NCBI GenBank assembly: GCA_021826565.1
Contig: JAKAZJ010000181.1
Span: 1 to 5,388 of the forward strand
DNA length: 5,388 bases
DNA from: Pseudomonadota bacterium
GTDB taxonomy: Bacteria; Pseudomonadota; Alphaproteobacteria; Acetobacterales; Acetobacteraceae
Direction: 5' to 3'
A program made the position numbers and the translations under genes. Every line of letters starts with the position of its first letter. Position 1 is the first letter of the stretch. The notes under the pieces were generated by a model that saw only the letters and a list, made by a program, of their open reading frames with translations, searched no databases and was not told the DNA's origin. Below, in pieces: positions 1 through 5,388 of the stretch.

Positions 1-393
1 CGCTGCCAGCAGACCCAGCAGCGCGGGGAACAACGCCGCGTGCCCGCCGGTCCAGTGCAATGCGGCGTTGGAGAAGATCAGCGCCGGCGCGCGCTCCGGC
101 CGCCAGGACACGAAATCCGCCTGCGCAAACCGACAGTCGGGCACCGCCGCCCGTGCCCGCGCCAGCATCTCCGGCGAGCTATCGATGCCGGTGATCGCGG
201 CCGCCGGAAACCGGGCGCGCAGCACCTGCGTGACGGTTCCCGGCCCGCAGCCCAGATCCACGACCGATTCGGGCGCGGCCAGCTTCACCCGCGCCAGCAA
301 ATCCAGCGCCGGGCGCAACCGCGCGTCGGCGAAGCGCAGATACTGAGTCGGGTCCCAGGCCGGGCTGGGCGCGGCGTCAGTGGCCGGCGGCAT
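1..393 (-). CDS. tam: Trans-aconitate 2-methyltransferase, N-terminal half (cut by window edge)
   Basis: Family knowledge: Tam is a cytoplasmic SAM-dependent class I methyltransferase that methylates trans-aconitate, an inhibitory by-product of the citric acid cycle enzyme aconitase. Seen here are the first 131 residues of a family that usually has about 255. An N-terminal WDPTQYLRF segment (13-21) is followed by RPALDLLARV (27-36), a typical Tam opening. The SAM-binding motif I is VVDLGCGPG (44-52). The acidic ribose-binding end of strand 2 is GIDSSPEML (69-77), then an Asp in QADF (91-94), and the post-motif NAALHW (109-114). The ATG at 391-393 places the Tam-like opening at the right distance from motif I. 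It overlaps the end of the preceding small membrane-protein gene by 17 nt, so it is the last visible gene of a three-gene operon. The Shine-Dalgarno sequence is weak, which fits translational coupling. The substrate is inferred from family resemblance; a generic methyltransferase is the alternative. Confidence 0.88.
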   Translation of the reverse strand, partial: MPPATDAAPSPAWDPTQYLRFADARLRPALDLLARVKLAAPESVVDLGCGPGTVTQVLRARFPAAAITGIDSSPEMLARARAAVPDCRFAQADFVSWRPERAPALIFSNAALHWTGGHAALFPALLGLLAA

Positions 394-565
394 CGATCCG
401 GTCGAAGATGCGGCGGATCCAGTAAAGCCCGAACACCACCGCGACCGCGAACAACGCGATCCCCAGACCGTACACCTCCCCGGCCGTCGAGATCAGCCAC
501 AGCGCGATCAGCGCGGCGACGCCGCTCGCGATCAGCACCAGCCATTCCTTCATCGTCACGCTCAT
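377..565 (-). CDS. Small two-helix inner-membrane protein of unknown function
   Basis: A 62-residue protein that I do not recognise as a named family. Two hydrophobic segments are visible, about residues 8-26 (starting WLVLIASG) and 31-50 (ending FGLYWI), joined by a short turn containing Glu30. Lys6 before the first helix and Arg51-Arg52 after the second suggest both ends face the cytoplasm. The ATG at 563-565 shares an ATGA with the stop of the patatin gene, and GGGGA sits just upstream as a possible ribosome binding site. Its own stop lies 14 nt inside tam. The tight overlaps on both sides and the clean membrane topology argue that it is a real gene and not a chance frame in GC-rich DNA. 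Function is unknown; its position next to a phospholipase hints at a membrane-associated role, which is inference only. Confidence 0.75.
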   Translation of the reverse strand: MSVTMKEWLVLIASGVAALIALWLISTAGEVYGLGIALFAVAVVFGLYWIRRIFDRIDAAGH

Positions 566-1521
566 GGGGTCCCCGCTGCTGCGCCGGCCACGATCCGCTC
601 CACTGCCCGCGCCGCCGCGGCGCGGCCGGCGGTGAACAACTGGTCCAGGAATGCCGCCTCGCCATTGAATTTCGACGACACCGGCAGATCATGCAAGGCC
701 TTATCCGCCTGCACCTCGATCACCGCGACGCTGCGCGGCAGGGCCGCCAGTTCGGCCGCCAGCAGATTCTGCCCGGCGATCTCGGTCAGGCGGTTGGCGA
801 TTTCGGCCTGGCTCGCCGGCAGGCCGGGGCGCCGCGCGGCCTGGGCGCGGATCAGGATCAGCGTCGCGGGCGGCGTCGGGTCCAGCAACGGGGCCAGCGG
901 CGGGTTGCCGGCATAGCCGCCGTCCCAGCAGGCACGTCCGTCCAGCTCCACCGCGGGGAAGACATAAGGAATGCAGGCCGACGCCAGCAGCACCTCGGCC
1001 GTGATCGCCGCATTGTCGAACAGCAGCGCCGCGCCCGAGGCCACTTCGGTGGCCGCCACCGTCAGCCGCGGCGCCGCGGGATCGGCCAGAAGCCGCCGGT
1101 CCAGCAGTTCCGCCAGCACGCTGCGCAGCGGATTGAGCCCCAGCGGGTTGATCTGTGCCGGCCCGAACAGGCGCATCGCCATGTCCATGCCCCACCAGGC
1201 GGGCGTGTTCGAGATATCCCAGCCCCACAGCCAGCGGTCGATCGGCCCGGTCCGCAACGGGCTCAGCGCGTGGGCGCTGGCCACCATCTCCCATAGCCGC
1301 CGCAGTTCGGCCCTTGCACCGGACGCCCCGCCGCGCACCAGGCCCTGCACCAGCATCGCCCCGGTGAGCGCGCCCGACGACACGCCGCAAATCCGATCGA
1401 ACGCGACGCCGTCCTCCAGCAATCGGTCCAACGCCCCCCAGGTGAACGCCCCATGCGCGCCGCCACCTTGTAGCGCGAGCGCAATGCTACGCGCGGCTGA
1501 TCCTCGTGTCCGATTCGACAT
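562..1521 (-). CDS. Patatin-like phospholipase
   Basis: Patatin-family serine hydrolases cleave acyl chains from phospholipids with a Ser-Asp dyad. This 319-residue protein shows the full set. The glycine-rich oxyanion loop QGGGAHG is at 18-24, the nucleophile elbow GVSSG at 46-50 has Ser48, and the catalytic Asp200 is in WDGG (199-202). Between them are INPLGLNPLR (124-133), an NP-rich stretch that I associate with proteobacterial patatins, and ASACIPYVFPAVELDG (180-195), the conserved run before the Asp. No signal peptide is visible, so it is probably cytoplasmic or peripheral to the membrane. The start is set at the ATG 1519-1521. The frame stays open upstream to about 2310, but that stretch is antisense to an insertion-sequence relic and shows no patatin similarity. 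It is the first gene of the operon with the small membrane protein (ATGA overlap) and tam. No convincing ribosome binding site or promoter is seen. The substrate is unknown. Confidence 0.93.
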   Translation of the reverse strand: MSNRTRGSAARSIALALQGGGAHGAFTWGALDRLLEDGVAFDRICGVSSGALTGAMLVQGLVRGGASGARAELRRLWEMVASAHALSPLRTGPIDRWLWGWDISNTPAWWGMDMAMRLFGPAQINPLGLNPLRSVLAELLDRRLLADPAAPRLTVAATEVASGAALLFDNAAITAEVLLASACIPYVFPAVELDGRACWDGGYAGNPPLAPLLDPTPPATLILIRAQAARRPGLPASQAEIANRLTEIAGQNLLAAELAALPRSVAVIEVQADKALHDLPVSSKFNGEAAFLDQLFTAGRAAAARAVERIVAGAAAGTP

Positions 1522-1581
1522 GACCCGATGCTGGGCCAAGCCGGGGCTGGGGGCAAGGGCGGAAGGGAAGAAACCCAGCGT

Positions 1582-1650
1582 CATTCGGGGGCACAACCGA
1601 TACGCGCCAAGCCACCCCTCCCGCGACGCGGGACCTTTGCGGAACGGTGG
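1582..1650 (-). repeat. Left copy of inverted ~70-bp hairpin repeat
   Basis: Read on the minus strand, this segment matches 2220-2289 on the plus strand. The core (1612-1650) is bounded by CCACC and GGTGG and aligns with the right copy with one 2-nt gap and about five substitutions. The outer part (1582-1611) is weaker, at about three quarters identity. An internal 15-nt perfect palindrome with a one-base centre, tcccgcgacgcggga (1619-1633), plus the CCACC/GGTGG ends (1612-1616 with 1646-1650) would allow a stem-loop. It lies about 60 bp upstream of the patatin start and is oriented toward that gene. Confidence 0.75.
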
Positions 1651-1690
1651 GATTCGTGATTCGGTTTCGAGGTAGCTGGACGGGGTTTCC

Positions 1691-2118
1691 TTGGATGTCG
1701 ATTCGCAGCGTAGGGCAGCTGAGCTTGGCGGATCGGCTGGCGGAGTCCGCACGGGGCAGCGCAAAGGCACGCTGATTGACGCCAGCCTAGTGGAGGCGCA
1801 GGGGCGGCGCCCGCGCCTGCTGGTGGCGAACCCGCTGGACGCCGAGGCGAGCTGGGCAAAGAAGGGTGGGGCGAAAGACCGGGCCTCGCACCGGCCGAAC
1901 AAGCATCCCCCGCTGACGCCAAGCATCCCCCGCTGACGCACTGGCACGAGCGGCGCAGCAAGGCCATCGCGCACCGACGCAGCGCGGCCGAGCGGGTGTT
2001 CGCGATCGCCAAGTGCCCGATGGGCTGGCGGCGGCTGCGCTACCAGGGGCTGCCGCGCAACGCCACGCATCCGGACCTGATCTGCATGGCGATCAATCTG
2101 AAACGATGGGCGGTGCCG
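1691..2118 (+). pseudogene. IS5-family transposase relic, internally deleted and frameshifted
   Basis: Two adjacent frames carry pieces of an IS5-type DDE transposase. Piece one contains GTLIDASLVEA (from 1766), which holds the first catalytic Asp, and ASWAKKGG, then jumps directly to HRPNKHPPLT and stops at 1934-1936. Piece two, in the next frame, runs from about 1921. It includes HRRSAAERVFAIAK, with the family R-x3-E-x6-K signature around the catalytic Glu, and RYQGLPRNATH, ending in AINLKRWAV near 2115. In intact relatives, KKGG is followed by about 65-70 residues carrying the second catalytic Asp before the HRPNKH segment; those are missing here. The N-terminal third is also absent or unrecognisable before about 1750. 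The frame change is caused exactly by a 20-bp tandem duplication at 1901-1940. No intact terminal inverted repeats were identified. The relic cannot encode an active enzyme. Confidence 0.85.
1901..1940. repeat. 20-bp tandem duplication that frameshifts the transposase relic
   Basis: The unit aagcatcccccgctgacgc with one following base occurs twice back to back (1901-1920 and 1921-1940); only the last base differs (c versus a). Removing one copy joins the reading frame before it to the frame after it, giving KHPPLT followed directly by HWHERRSKA, as expected for the family. The duplication therefore arose inside a then-continuous frame and introduced the stop at 1934-1936. Confidence 0.95.
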
Positions 2119-2219
2119 ACGCCATCGGTCTGTCCAGATCGCGGGAAATGGCCAGCAAAGCGCGCGAAATCCGGCCCAAACCCTCGGCGCGGCGGCAGCA
2201 GGCCATATTTTTTCCCAAT

Positions 2220-2289
2220 CCACCGAGGTCCGCAAAGGTCTCGCATCGCGGGAAAGGTGGCAGGGAGCGTATTGGTCGTTCCCCGATGG
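2220..2289 (+). repeat. Right copy of inverted ~70-bp hairpin repeat
   Basis: This is the inverted partner of 1582-1650. The core 2220-2260 starts CCACC and ends GGTGG and shares CCGCAAAGGT and TCGCGGGA with the left copy. The internal palindrome (2239-2253) is imperfect: it has one G:U-compatible pair and one mismatch near the centre. The extension after the core (2261-2289) shares GCGTAT, GGT and CCCC blocks with the left copy. It ends about 78 bp before the propeller-protein start and points toward that gene, just as the left copy points toward the patatin gene. Confidence 0.75.
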
Positions 2290-2313
2290 CCCCGCAATCT
2301 CGGCCTCCATCCG

Positions 2314-2343
2314 TTGACAGGTCCGGCGGCGGGTGGCGAGGAT
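2314..2343 (+). promoter_or_regulatory. Candidate sigma-70-type promoter for the NHL-GMC operon
   Basis: A perfect TTGACA lies at 2314-2319. Eighteen bases further is GAGGAT (2338-2343), which keeps the A at position 2 and T at position 6 of the -10 consensus but is otherwise poor. A start near 2350 would leave a short leader before the ATG at 2367, with GGGGG at 2358-2362 as ribosome binding site. This is a motif match only; the -10 is weak. Confidence 0.3.
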
Positions 2344-2366
2344 GGGCGCGACGGATCGGGGGCAGG

Positions 2367-3365
2367 ATGCGCATCACCAGTTTCGCCGGCACCGGCGCGC
2401 CCGGCTATCAGGGCGATGGCGGACCGGCCCAGGCGGCGCAGCTGCACGGCCCGTTCGACCTGACGTTCGACCCGGCGGGCGGTCTGGTGTTCACCGATAC
2501 GTTCAACCACAGCGTCCGCCGCATCGCTCCGGCTACCGGCCGCATCGCCACCATCGCCGGCTGCGGCGAGGCCGGATTCTCCGGCGATGGCGGTCCCGCC
2601 ACCGCGGCCAGGTTGCGCGAACCCTACGGCATCGCCATCGCAGGTAACGGGCGCATCTTCGTGGTCGATCGGCTGAACCGGCGGGTGCGCGCGATCGACC
2701 CCGCCACCGGGATCATCGCCACGATCGCCGGTGACGGCCGCGCGGTCAGCGATGGCGACGGCGGTCCGGCCACGGCGGCGGGCCTGCTGGAACCCAATGA
2801 TTGCTGCCTGGACGCCGGCGGGACGCGGTTGCTGATCGCCGACGTCGCGGGCCATCGGGTGCGGGCGCTGGATCTCGCCTCCGGCCGCATCGCCACCCTG
2901 GCCGGCACCGGCGAGGCGCGGCATGACGGCGATGGCAGCCCGGCGACGCACGCCGCTCTGCACGGCCCGCGCGCGGTCGCGCTGGCCGCCGACGCGGCGA
3001 TCCTGATCCTGGAGCGGAACGGCAACACCCTGCGCCGCATCGATCCCGCGACCGGTATCATCGCCACCATCGCCGGCACCGGCGTGCGCGGCGAGGCCGG
3101 CGATGGCGGTCCTGCGCGCGCCGCCGAATTCGCCGCGCCGAAGGAACTGGCGGTGGCACGCGACGGGGCGATCCTGATCGTCGATACCGAAACCAACCGC
3201 ATCCGCCGCATCGGGCGCGATGGGATCGTGACCACCCTCGCCGCTGGCCTGGCGCGTCCGCACGGCGTGGCGGAAGGCCCGGACGGCGCATTTTATATCG
3301 GCGATACCGAGCAGCACCGCATCGCCCGCCTCGACCTTGCATGGAGCGATCACGTACCGACATGA
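2367..3365 (+). CDS. NHL-repeat beta-propeller protein
   Basis: A 332-residue protein built almost entirely of six NHL-type repeats at about 1-59, 60-116, 117-174, 175-231, 232-287 and a shorter 288-332. The first five follow the pattern I-A-T-I-A-G-x-G, then GDGGPA-x-x-A-x-L-x-x-P, a D-x-x-N-x-x-[VI]-R core, and an ATGI/ATGR turn. The sixth lacks the AGTG...GDGGPA loop. NHL repeats form beta-propeller blades that usually bind proteins or ligands; some family members are enzymes, but no catalytic signature is visible. No signal peptide or membrane segment follows the chosen ATG (2367), which has GGGGG five bases upstream. The open frame continues further upstream through the repeat and IS relic, but that part has no NHL similarity, so it is excluded. 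The stop shares an ATGA with the downstream oxidoreductase start, which points to coupled translation and possibly a shared pathway. The precise function is unknown. Confidence 0.88.
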   Translation: MRITSFAGTGAPGYQGDGGPAQAAQLHGPFDLTFDPAGGLVFTDTFNHSVRRIAPATGRIATIAGCGEAGFSGDGGPATAARLREPYGIAIAGNGRIFVVDRLNRRVRAIDPATGIIATIAGDGRAVSDGDGGPATAAGLLEPNDCCLDAGGTRLLIADVAGHRVRALDLASGRIATLAGTGEARHDGDGSPATHAALHGPRAVALAADAAILILERNGNTLRRIDPATGIIATIAGTGVRGEAGDGGPARAAEFAAPKELAVARDGAILIVDTETNRIRRIGRDGIVTTLAAGLARPHGVAEGPDGAFYIGDTEQHRIARLDLAWSDHVPT

Positions 3366-4987
3366 CCCCGGACCAGGAAACCTTCGATTTCATCGTCACC
3401 GGCGCCGGATCGGCCGGCTGCGCGGTGGCTGCCCGGCTGTCCGAATCCGGCCGCCACCGCGTGCTGCTGCTGGAAGCCGGCCAGCGCGACCGCAATCCGT
3501 GGATCCATATCCCGCTCGGCTACGCGAAATTATTCTGCGATCCCAAGCATAACTGGATGTTCGATTCCGAACCCGAGCCGGCGCTGAACAACCGCAGCAT
3601 GTACCAGCCGCGCGGCAAGGTGCTGGGCGGCACCAGCGCGATCAACGGCATGGTGTATATGCGCGGCAACCACGCCGATTACGACCAGTGGCGCCAGCTC
3701 GGCTGCGAGGGCTGGGACTGGGACAGCGTGCTGCCGTTCTTCCGCCGCGCCGAGGACCAGTCCCGCGGCGAGGACGAATTCCACGGCGTCGGCGGCCCGC
3801 TGCACGTGGCCGACCAGGCGCAGCGCTGGGAAATCGGCGCGGCGATGCTGTCGGCGTGTCTGGAAGCGGGGATTCCCGCCAACCCGGATTTCAACGGCGC
3901 GCGCCAGGACGGCGCCGGCTACTACCAGACCACCACCAAGAACGGGCAGCGCTGGTCCAGCGCGGTCGCCTATCTGAACCCCGCGCGCAAGCGCCCGAAC
4001 CTCACGATCCGTCCCGACGCGCACGCCACCAGGGTGCTGATCGCGGACGGCCGCGCCACCGGCGTGGAATACCGCCAGGCCGACGGGCTGCACGTGGCCC
4101 ATGCGCGAGGCGAGGTGATCGTCTCGGGCGGCGTGTTCGGCTCGCCGCAATTGCTGCTGCTGTCGGGGATCGGGCCGGGCGCGCATCTGGCCGCCATGGG
4201 CGTCCCGGTGCAGCACGATCTGGCACCGGTCGGCGCCAATCTGCACGATCATTTCAATAGTTACATCACCTATCGCTGCACGCAGCCGATCACACTGAAC
4301 GAACTGCACTACAGCAGCTGGCGCAAGCTGCGCGCCGGAATGCGCTACATGACGCAACGCAAGGGGGAAATGGCGGGCAACGGGCTTTATGTCGGCGCGT
4401 TCGTGAAAAGCGATCCGGGTCTGGAACGGCCCGACCTGCAGATCAACTGCTTCGCCTGGAGCACGCTGGAACGCACCCGCATCGGCATCCGCTCGCATCC
4501 GTTCCCCGGGTTCTCGATCAGCCCGGTGCATCTGCGTCCCGAAGGGCGTGGCTCGGTCCGGCTGAAATCGCCCGACCCGATGGCCCCGCCCGAGATCCGC
4601 TTCAATTTCCTGCGCACGCCGTACGACCTGCAGGCGATGCTGGCGGGGATGCGCTGGGCGCGGCGCATCGCCGCGCAGCCGGCGCTGGCGCCCTATATCG
4701 CCGCCGAGACGCAACCGGGGCCGCAAATCGCTTCGGACGCGGCGCTGGAGGCGGATATCCGCGCCCGCGGCGTATCGAACCTGCATCCCGTCGGGTCGTG
4801 CCGGATGGGGCACGGCACGGATGCGGTGGTCGATCCGCGGCTGCGCGTGCACGGGCTGCGCGGGCTGCGGGTGGCGGATGCGTCCGTGATGCCGCAGATC
4901 GTGGCGGGGAATACCAATGCGCCGTCGATCATGATCGGCGAGAAGGCGGCGGCGATGGTGCTGGCGGACGCGGCTACAACAGGCTGA
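3362..4987 (+). CDS. GMC-family FAD-dependent oxidoreductase (alcohol/choline dehydrogenase-like)
   Basis: GMC enzymes oxidise alcohols, polyols or sugars using bound FAD. In this 541-residue protein, the dinucleotide-binding loop GAGSAG (14-19) and the LLEAG strand end (36-40) bind the ADP part of FAD. The GMC signature region RGKVLGGTSAINGMVYMRGN is at 84-103. A second conserved block, GSPQLLLLSGIG, is at 260-271. The C-terminal active site has His475 in NLHPVGSCRMG (473-483) and Asn519 in GNTNAP (516-521), the expected His-Asn pair. Length is normal for the BetA-like bacterial branch. The ATG at 3362 is chosen because its ATGA overlaps the upstream NHL gene stop and it begins just before the FAD fold. 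An in-frame ATG at 3341 would add seven residues, but GGAG at 3343-3346 could serve the later start. No signal peptide is seen, so it is likely cytoplasmic. The substrate cannot be told from sequence; choline is only one possibility. The 3' end overlaps a convergent gene by 14 nt. Confidence 0.93.
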   Translation: MTPDQETFDFIVTGAGSAGCAVAARLSESGRHRVLLLEAGQRDRNPWIHIPLGYAKLFCDPKHNWMFDSEPEPALNNRSMYQPRGKVLGGTSAINGMVYMRGNHADYDQWRQLGCEGWDWDSVLPFFRRAEDQSRGEDEFHGVGGPLHVADQAQRWEIGAAMLSACLEAGIPANPDFNGARQDGAGYYQTTTKNGQRWSSAVAYLNPARKRPNLTIRPDAHATRVLIADGRATGVEYRQADGLHVAHARGEVIVSGGVFGSPQLLLLSGIGPGAHLAAMGVPVQHDLAPVGANLHDHFNSYITYRCTQPITLNELHYSSWRKLRAGMRYMTQRKGEMAGNGLYVGAFVKSDPGLERPDLQINCFAWSTLERTRIGIRSHPFPGFSISPVHLRPEGRGSVRLKSPDPMAPPEIRFNFLRTPYDLQAMLAGMRWARRIAAQPALAPYIAAETQPGPQIASDAALEADIRARGVSNLHPVGSCRMGHGTDAVVDPRLRVHGLRGLRVADASVMPQIVAGNTNAPSIMIGEKAAAMVLADAATTG

Positions 4988-5388
4988 ACTGCCGCACCTC
5001 CGCACCTCCCCCCGCCCCGTCCCCCGCCCCGCCTCCCGCTGGCACGGCAAATCCGGACGCATCCAGCTTCGCCCGCGCATCGGCCAGGCCCAGCCGCCGC
5101 GCGGCGCGCGCGAAACGCTGCGCCAGCAATGCGGCATAGGGTCCCGCGCCGGCCATGCGGCTGTGGAACTGCCCGTCCGATAACGCGCCGTCCCGCGTTT
5201 GCCGCACCAGCGCCAGAACATGGCGGGCGCGATCGGGCATATGTTGGTCCAGCCAGGCGGAAAACATCTCGCGCAGCTCATGCGGCAGGCGCAGCAGCAC
5301 ATAGGCCGCCGAGGTCGCGCCGGCGGCGGCGGCGGCGTCCAGGATCCGCTCCAGCTCCGCATCGTTCAGCCCGGGGATCATCGGCGCG
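4974..5388 (-). CDS. PA0069-family (SPL-like) radical SAM protein, C-terminal part (5' end outside window)
   Basis: The visible 137 residues match what I know of the C-terminal region of PA0069-family radical SAM proteins, relatives of spore photoproduct lyase that are widespread in proteobacteria. The read-in APMIPGLND is the usual continuation of the radical SAM barrel, followed by an ERILDAAAAAGATSAAYVLLRLP helix-strand stretch (two parts: ERILDAAAAAG and ATSAAYVLLRLP), then HMPDRARHVLALVRQTR and GAGPYAALLAQRF, all typical. The iron-sulfur CxxxCxxC site would lie upstream, outside the window. The frame is open through the window edge (GCG CCG before the ATG at 5379-5381), so that ATG is internal and not the start. 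The tail is a Gly/Ala-rich linker from a C-rich plus-strand stretch (about 4998-5040) ending in RQFSLL. The stop TAG (4974-4976) lies inside the 3' end of the oncoming oxidoreductase gene. The enzymatic role is unproven; DNA repair is an inference from the SPL relatives. Confidence 0.85.
   Translation of the reverse strand, partial: APMIPGLNDAELERILDAAAAAGATSAAYVLLRLPHELREMFSAWLDQHMPDRARHVLALVRQTRDGALSDGQFHSRMAGAGPYAALLAQRFARAARRLGLADARAKLDASGFAVPAGGGAGDGAGGGAEVRQFSLL

Larger units (their letters stand above)
1522..2366. other. Divergent intergenic region containing mobile-element debris
   Basis: This 845-bp gap lies between two divergent operons and holds no intact gene. From left to right it contains a C-rich leader of the patatin gene (1522-1581), a hairpin repeat (1582-1650), a short unassigned stretch (1651-1690), an IS5-type transposase relic (about 1691-2118), an unassigned stretch (2119-2219) that includes an AT-rich patch around 2205-2219, an inverted copy of the hairpin repeat (2220-2289), and the leader of the propeller gene (2290-2366). 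The long open frames crossing it on both strands are products of the high GC content. Confidence 0.8.

Noticed and set aside
40..1296. A 418-codon plus-strand frame opposite the tam/membrane-protein/patatin operon
   Set aside because: It is an Arg- and Gln-rich low-complexity translation with no recognisable motif, while the opposite strand carries three genes with conserved motifs or topology.
1901..1940. A minimal CRISPR-like or iteron-like array
   Set aside because: There are only two adjacent copies with no spacer, and they lie inside a coding relic where a simple tandem duplication explains them.
562..2310. A minus-strand frame of 582 codons that would give the patatin a 263-residue N-terminal extension
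   Set aside because: The extension is antisense to the transposase relic and passes through the hairpin repeats; it has no domain character. Patatin similarity begins just after the ATG at 1519-1521.
2013..2366. An upstream in-frame extension of the NHL protein (starting at the ATG near 2013)
   Set aside because: The segment translates the IS relic out of frame and the right hairpin repeat. NHL-type sequence starts only at 2367, which has its own ribosome binding site.
2040..3353. A 437-codon minus-strand frame opposite the NHL gene
   Set aside because: Its apparent repeats only mirror the NHL DNA repeats on the other strand; it has no independent domain signal.
4998..5040. A C-rich tract considered as a regulatory or microsatellite element
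   Set aside because: It lies in frame within the radical SAM gene and encodes a plausible flexible Gly/Ala linker, so it needs no separate explanation.
3530..5362. A 610-codon open frame on the minus strand antisense to the oxidoreductase
   Set aside because: Its Arg/Ala/Gly/His-rich composition is typical of a shadow frame in GC-rich DNA, and it runs opposite a gene with complete GMC motifs.

Overview
The window is very GC-rich and codon-dense, with long open frames in all six frames. Together with the gene families present (a trans-aconitate methyltransferase, a patatin of proteobacterial type, a PA0069-type radical SAM protein and an IS5-type relic), this suggests an alphaproteobacterium, perhaps Acetobacteraceae/Rhodospirillales. 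That placement is inference; no rRNA or marker gene is present.

Layout: (1) Positions 1-1521 hold a tight minus-strand operon read right to left: a patatin-like phospholipase (562-1521), a 62-residue two-helix membrane protein (377-565, ATGA overlap with the patatin), and a trans-aconitate 2-methyltransferase (tam, 1-393, 17-nt overlap, cut by the window edge). (2) Positions 1522-2366 are a divergent intergenic region with no intact gene. It contains a decayed IS5-family transposase (about 1691-2118) that lost its catalytic middle and was then frameshifted by an almost perfect 20-bp tandem duplication. On either side of the relic lie two inverted copies of a roughly 70-bp hairpin-forming repeat (1582-1650 and 2220-2289). 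(3) Positions 2367-4987 hold a plus-strand pair joined by an ATGA overlap: an NHL-repeat beta-propeller protein (332 residues, no signal peptide) and a GMC-family flavin oxidoreductase (541 residues). (4) Positions 4974-5388 hold the C-terminal part of a minus-strand PA0069-family (SPL-like) radical SAM protein. It converges on the oxidoreductase with a 14-nt overlap and ends in a peptide resembling a sliding-clamp-binding motif.

The coupled pairs suggest two functional units: membrane-lipid hydrolysis with a small membrane partner on the left, and an alcohol/polyol-type dehydrogenase with a propeller protein on the right. I see no CRISPR array, tRNA, rRNA or defence system. The most unusual parts are the intergenic repeat pair and the wrecked insertion sequence between its arms. 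The individual protein families are known ones.
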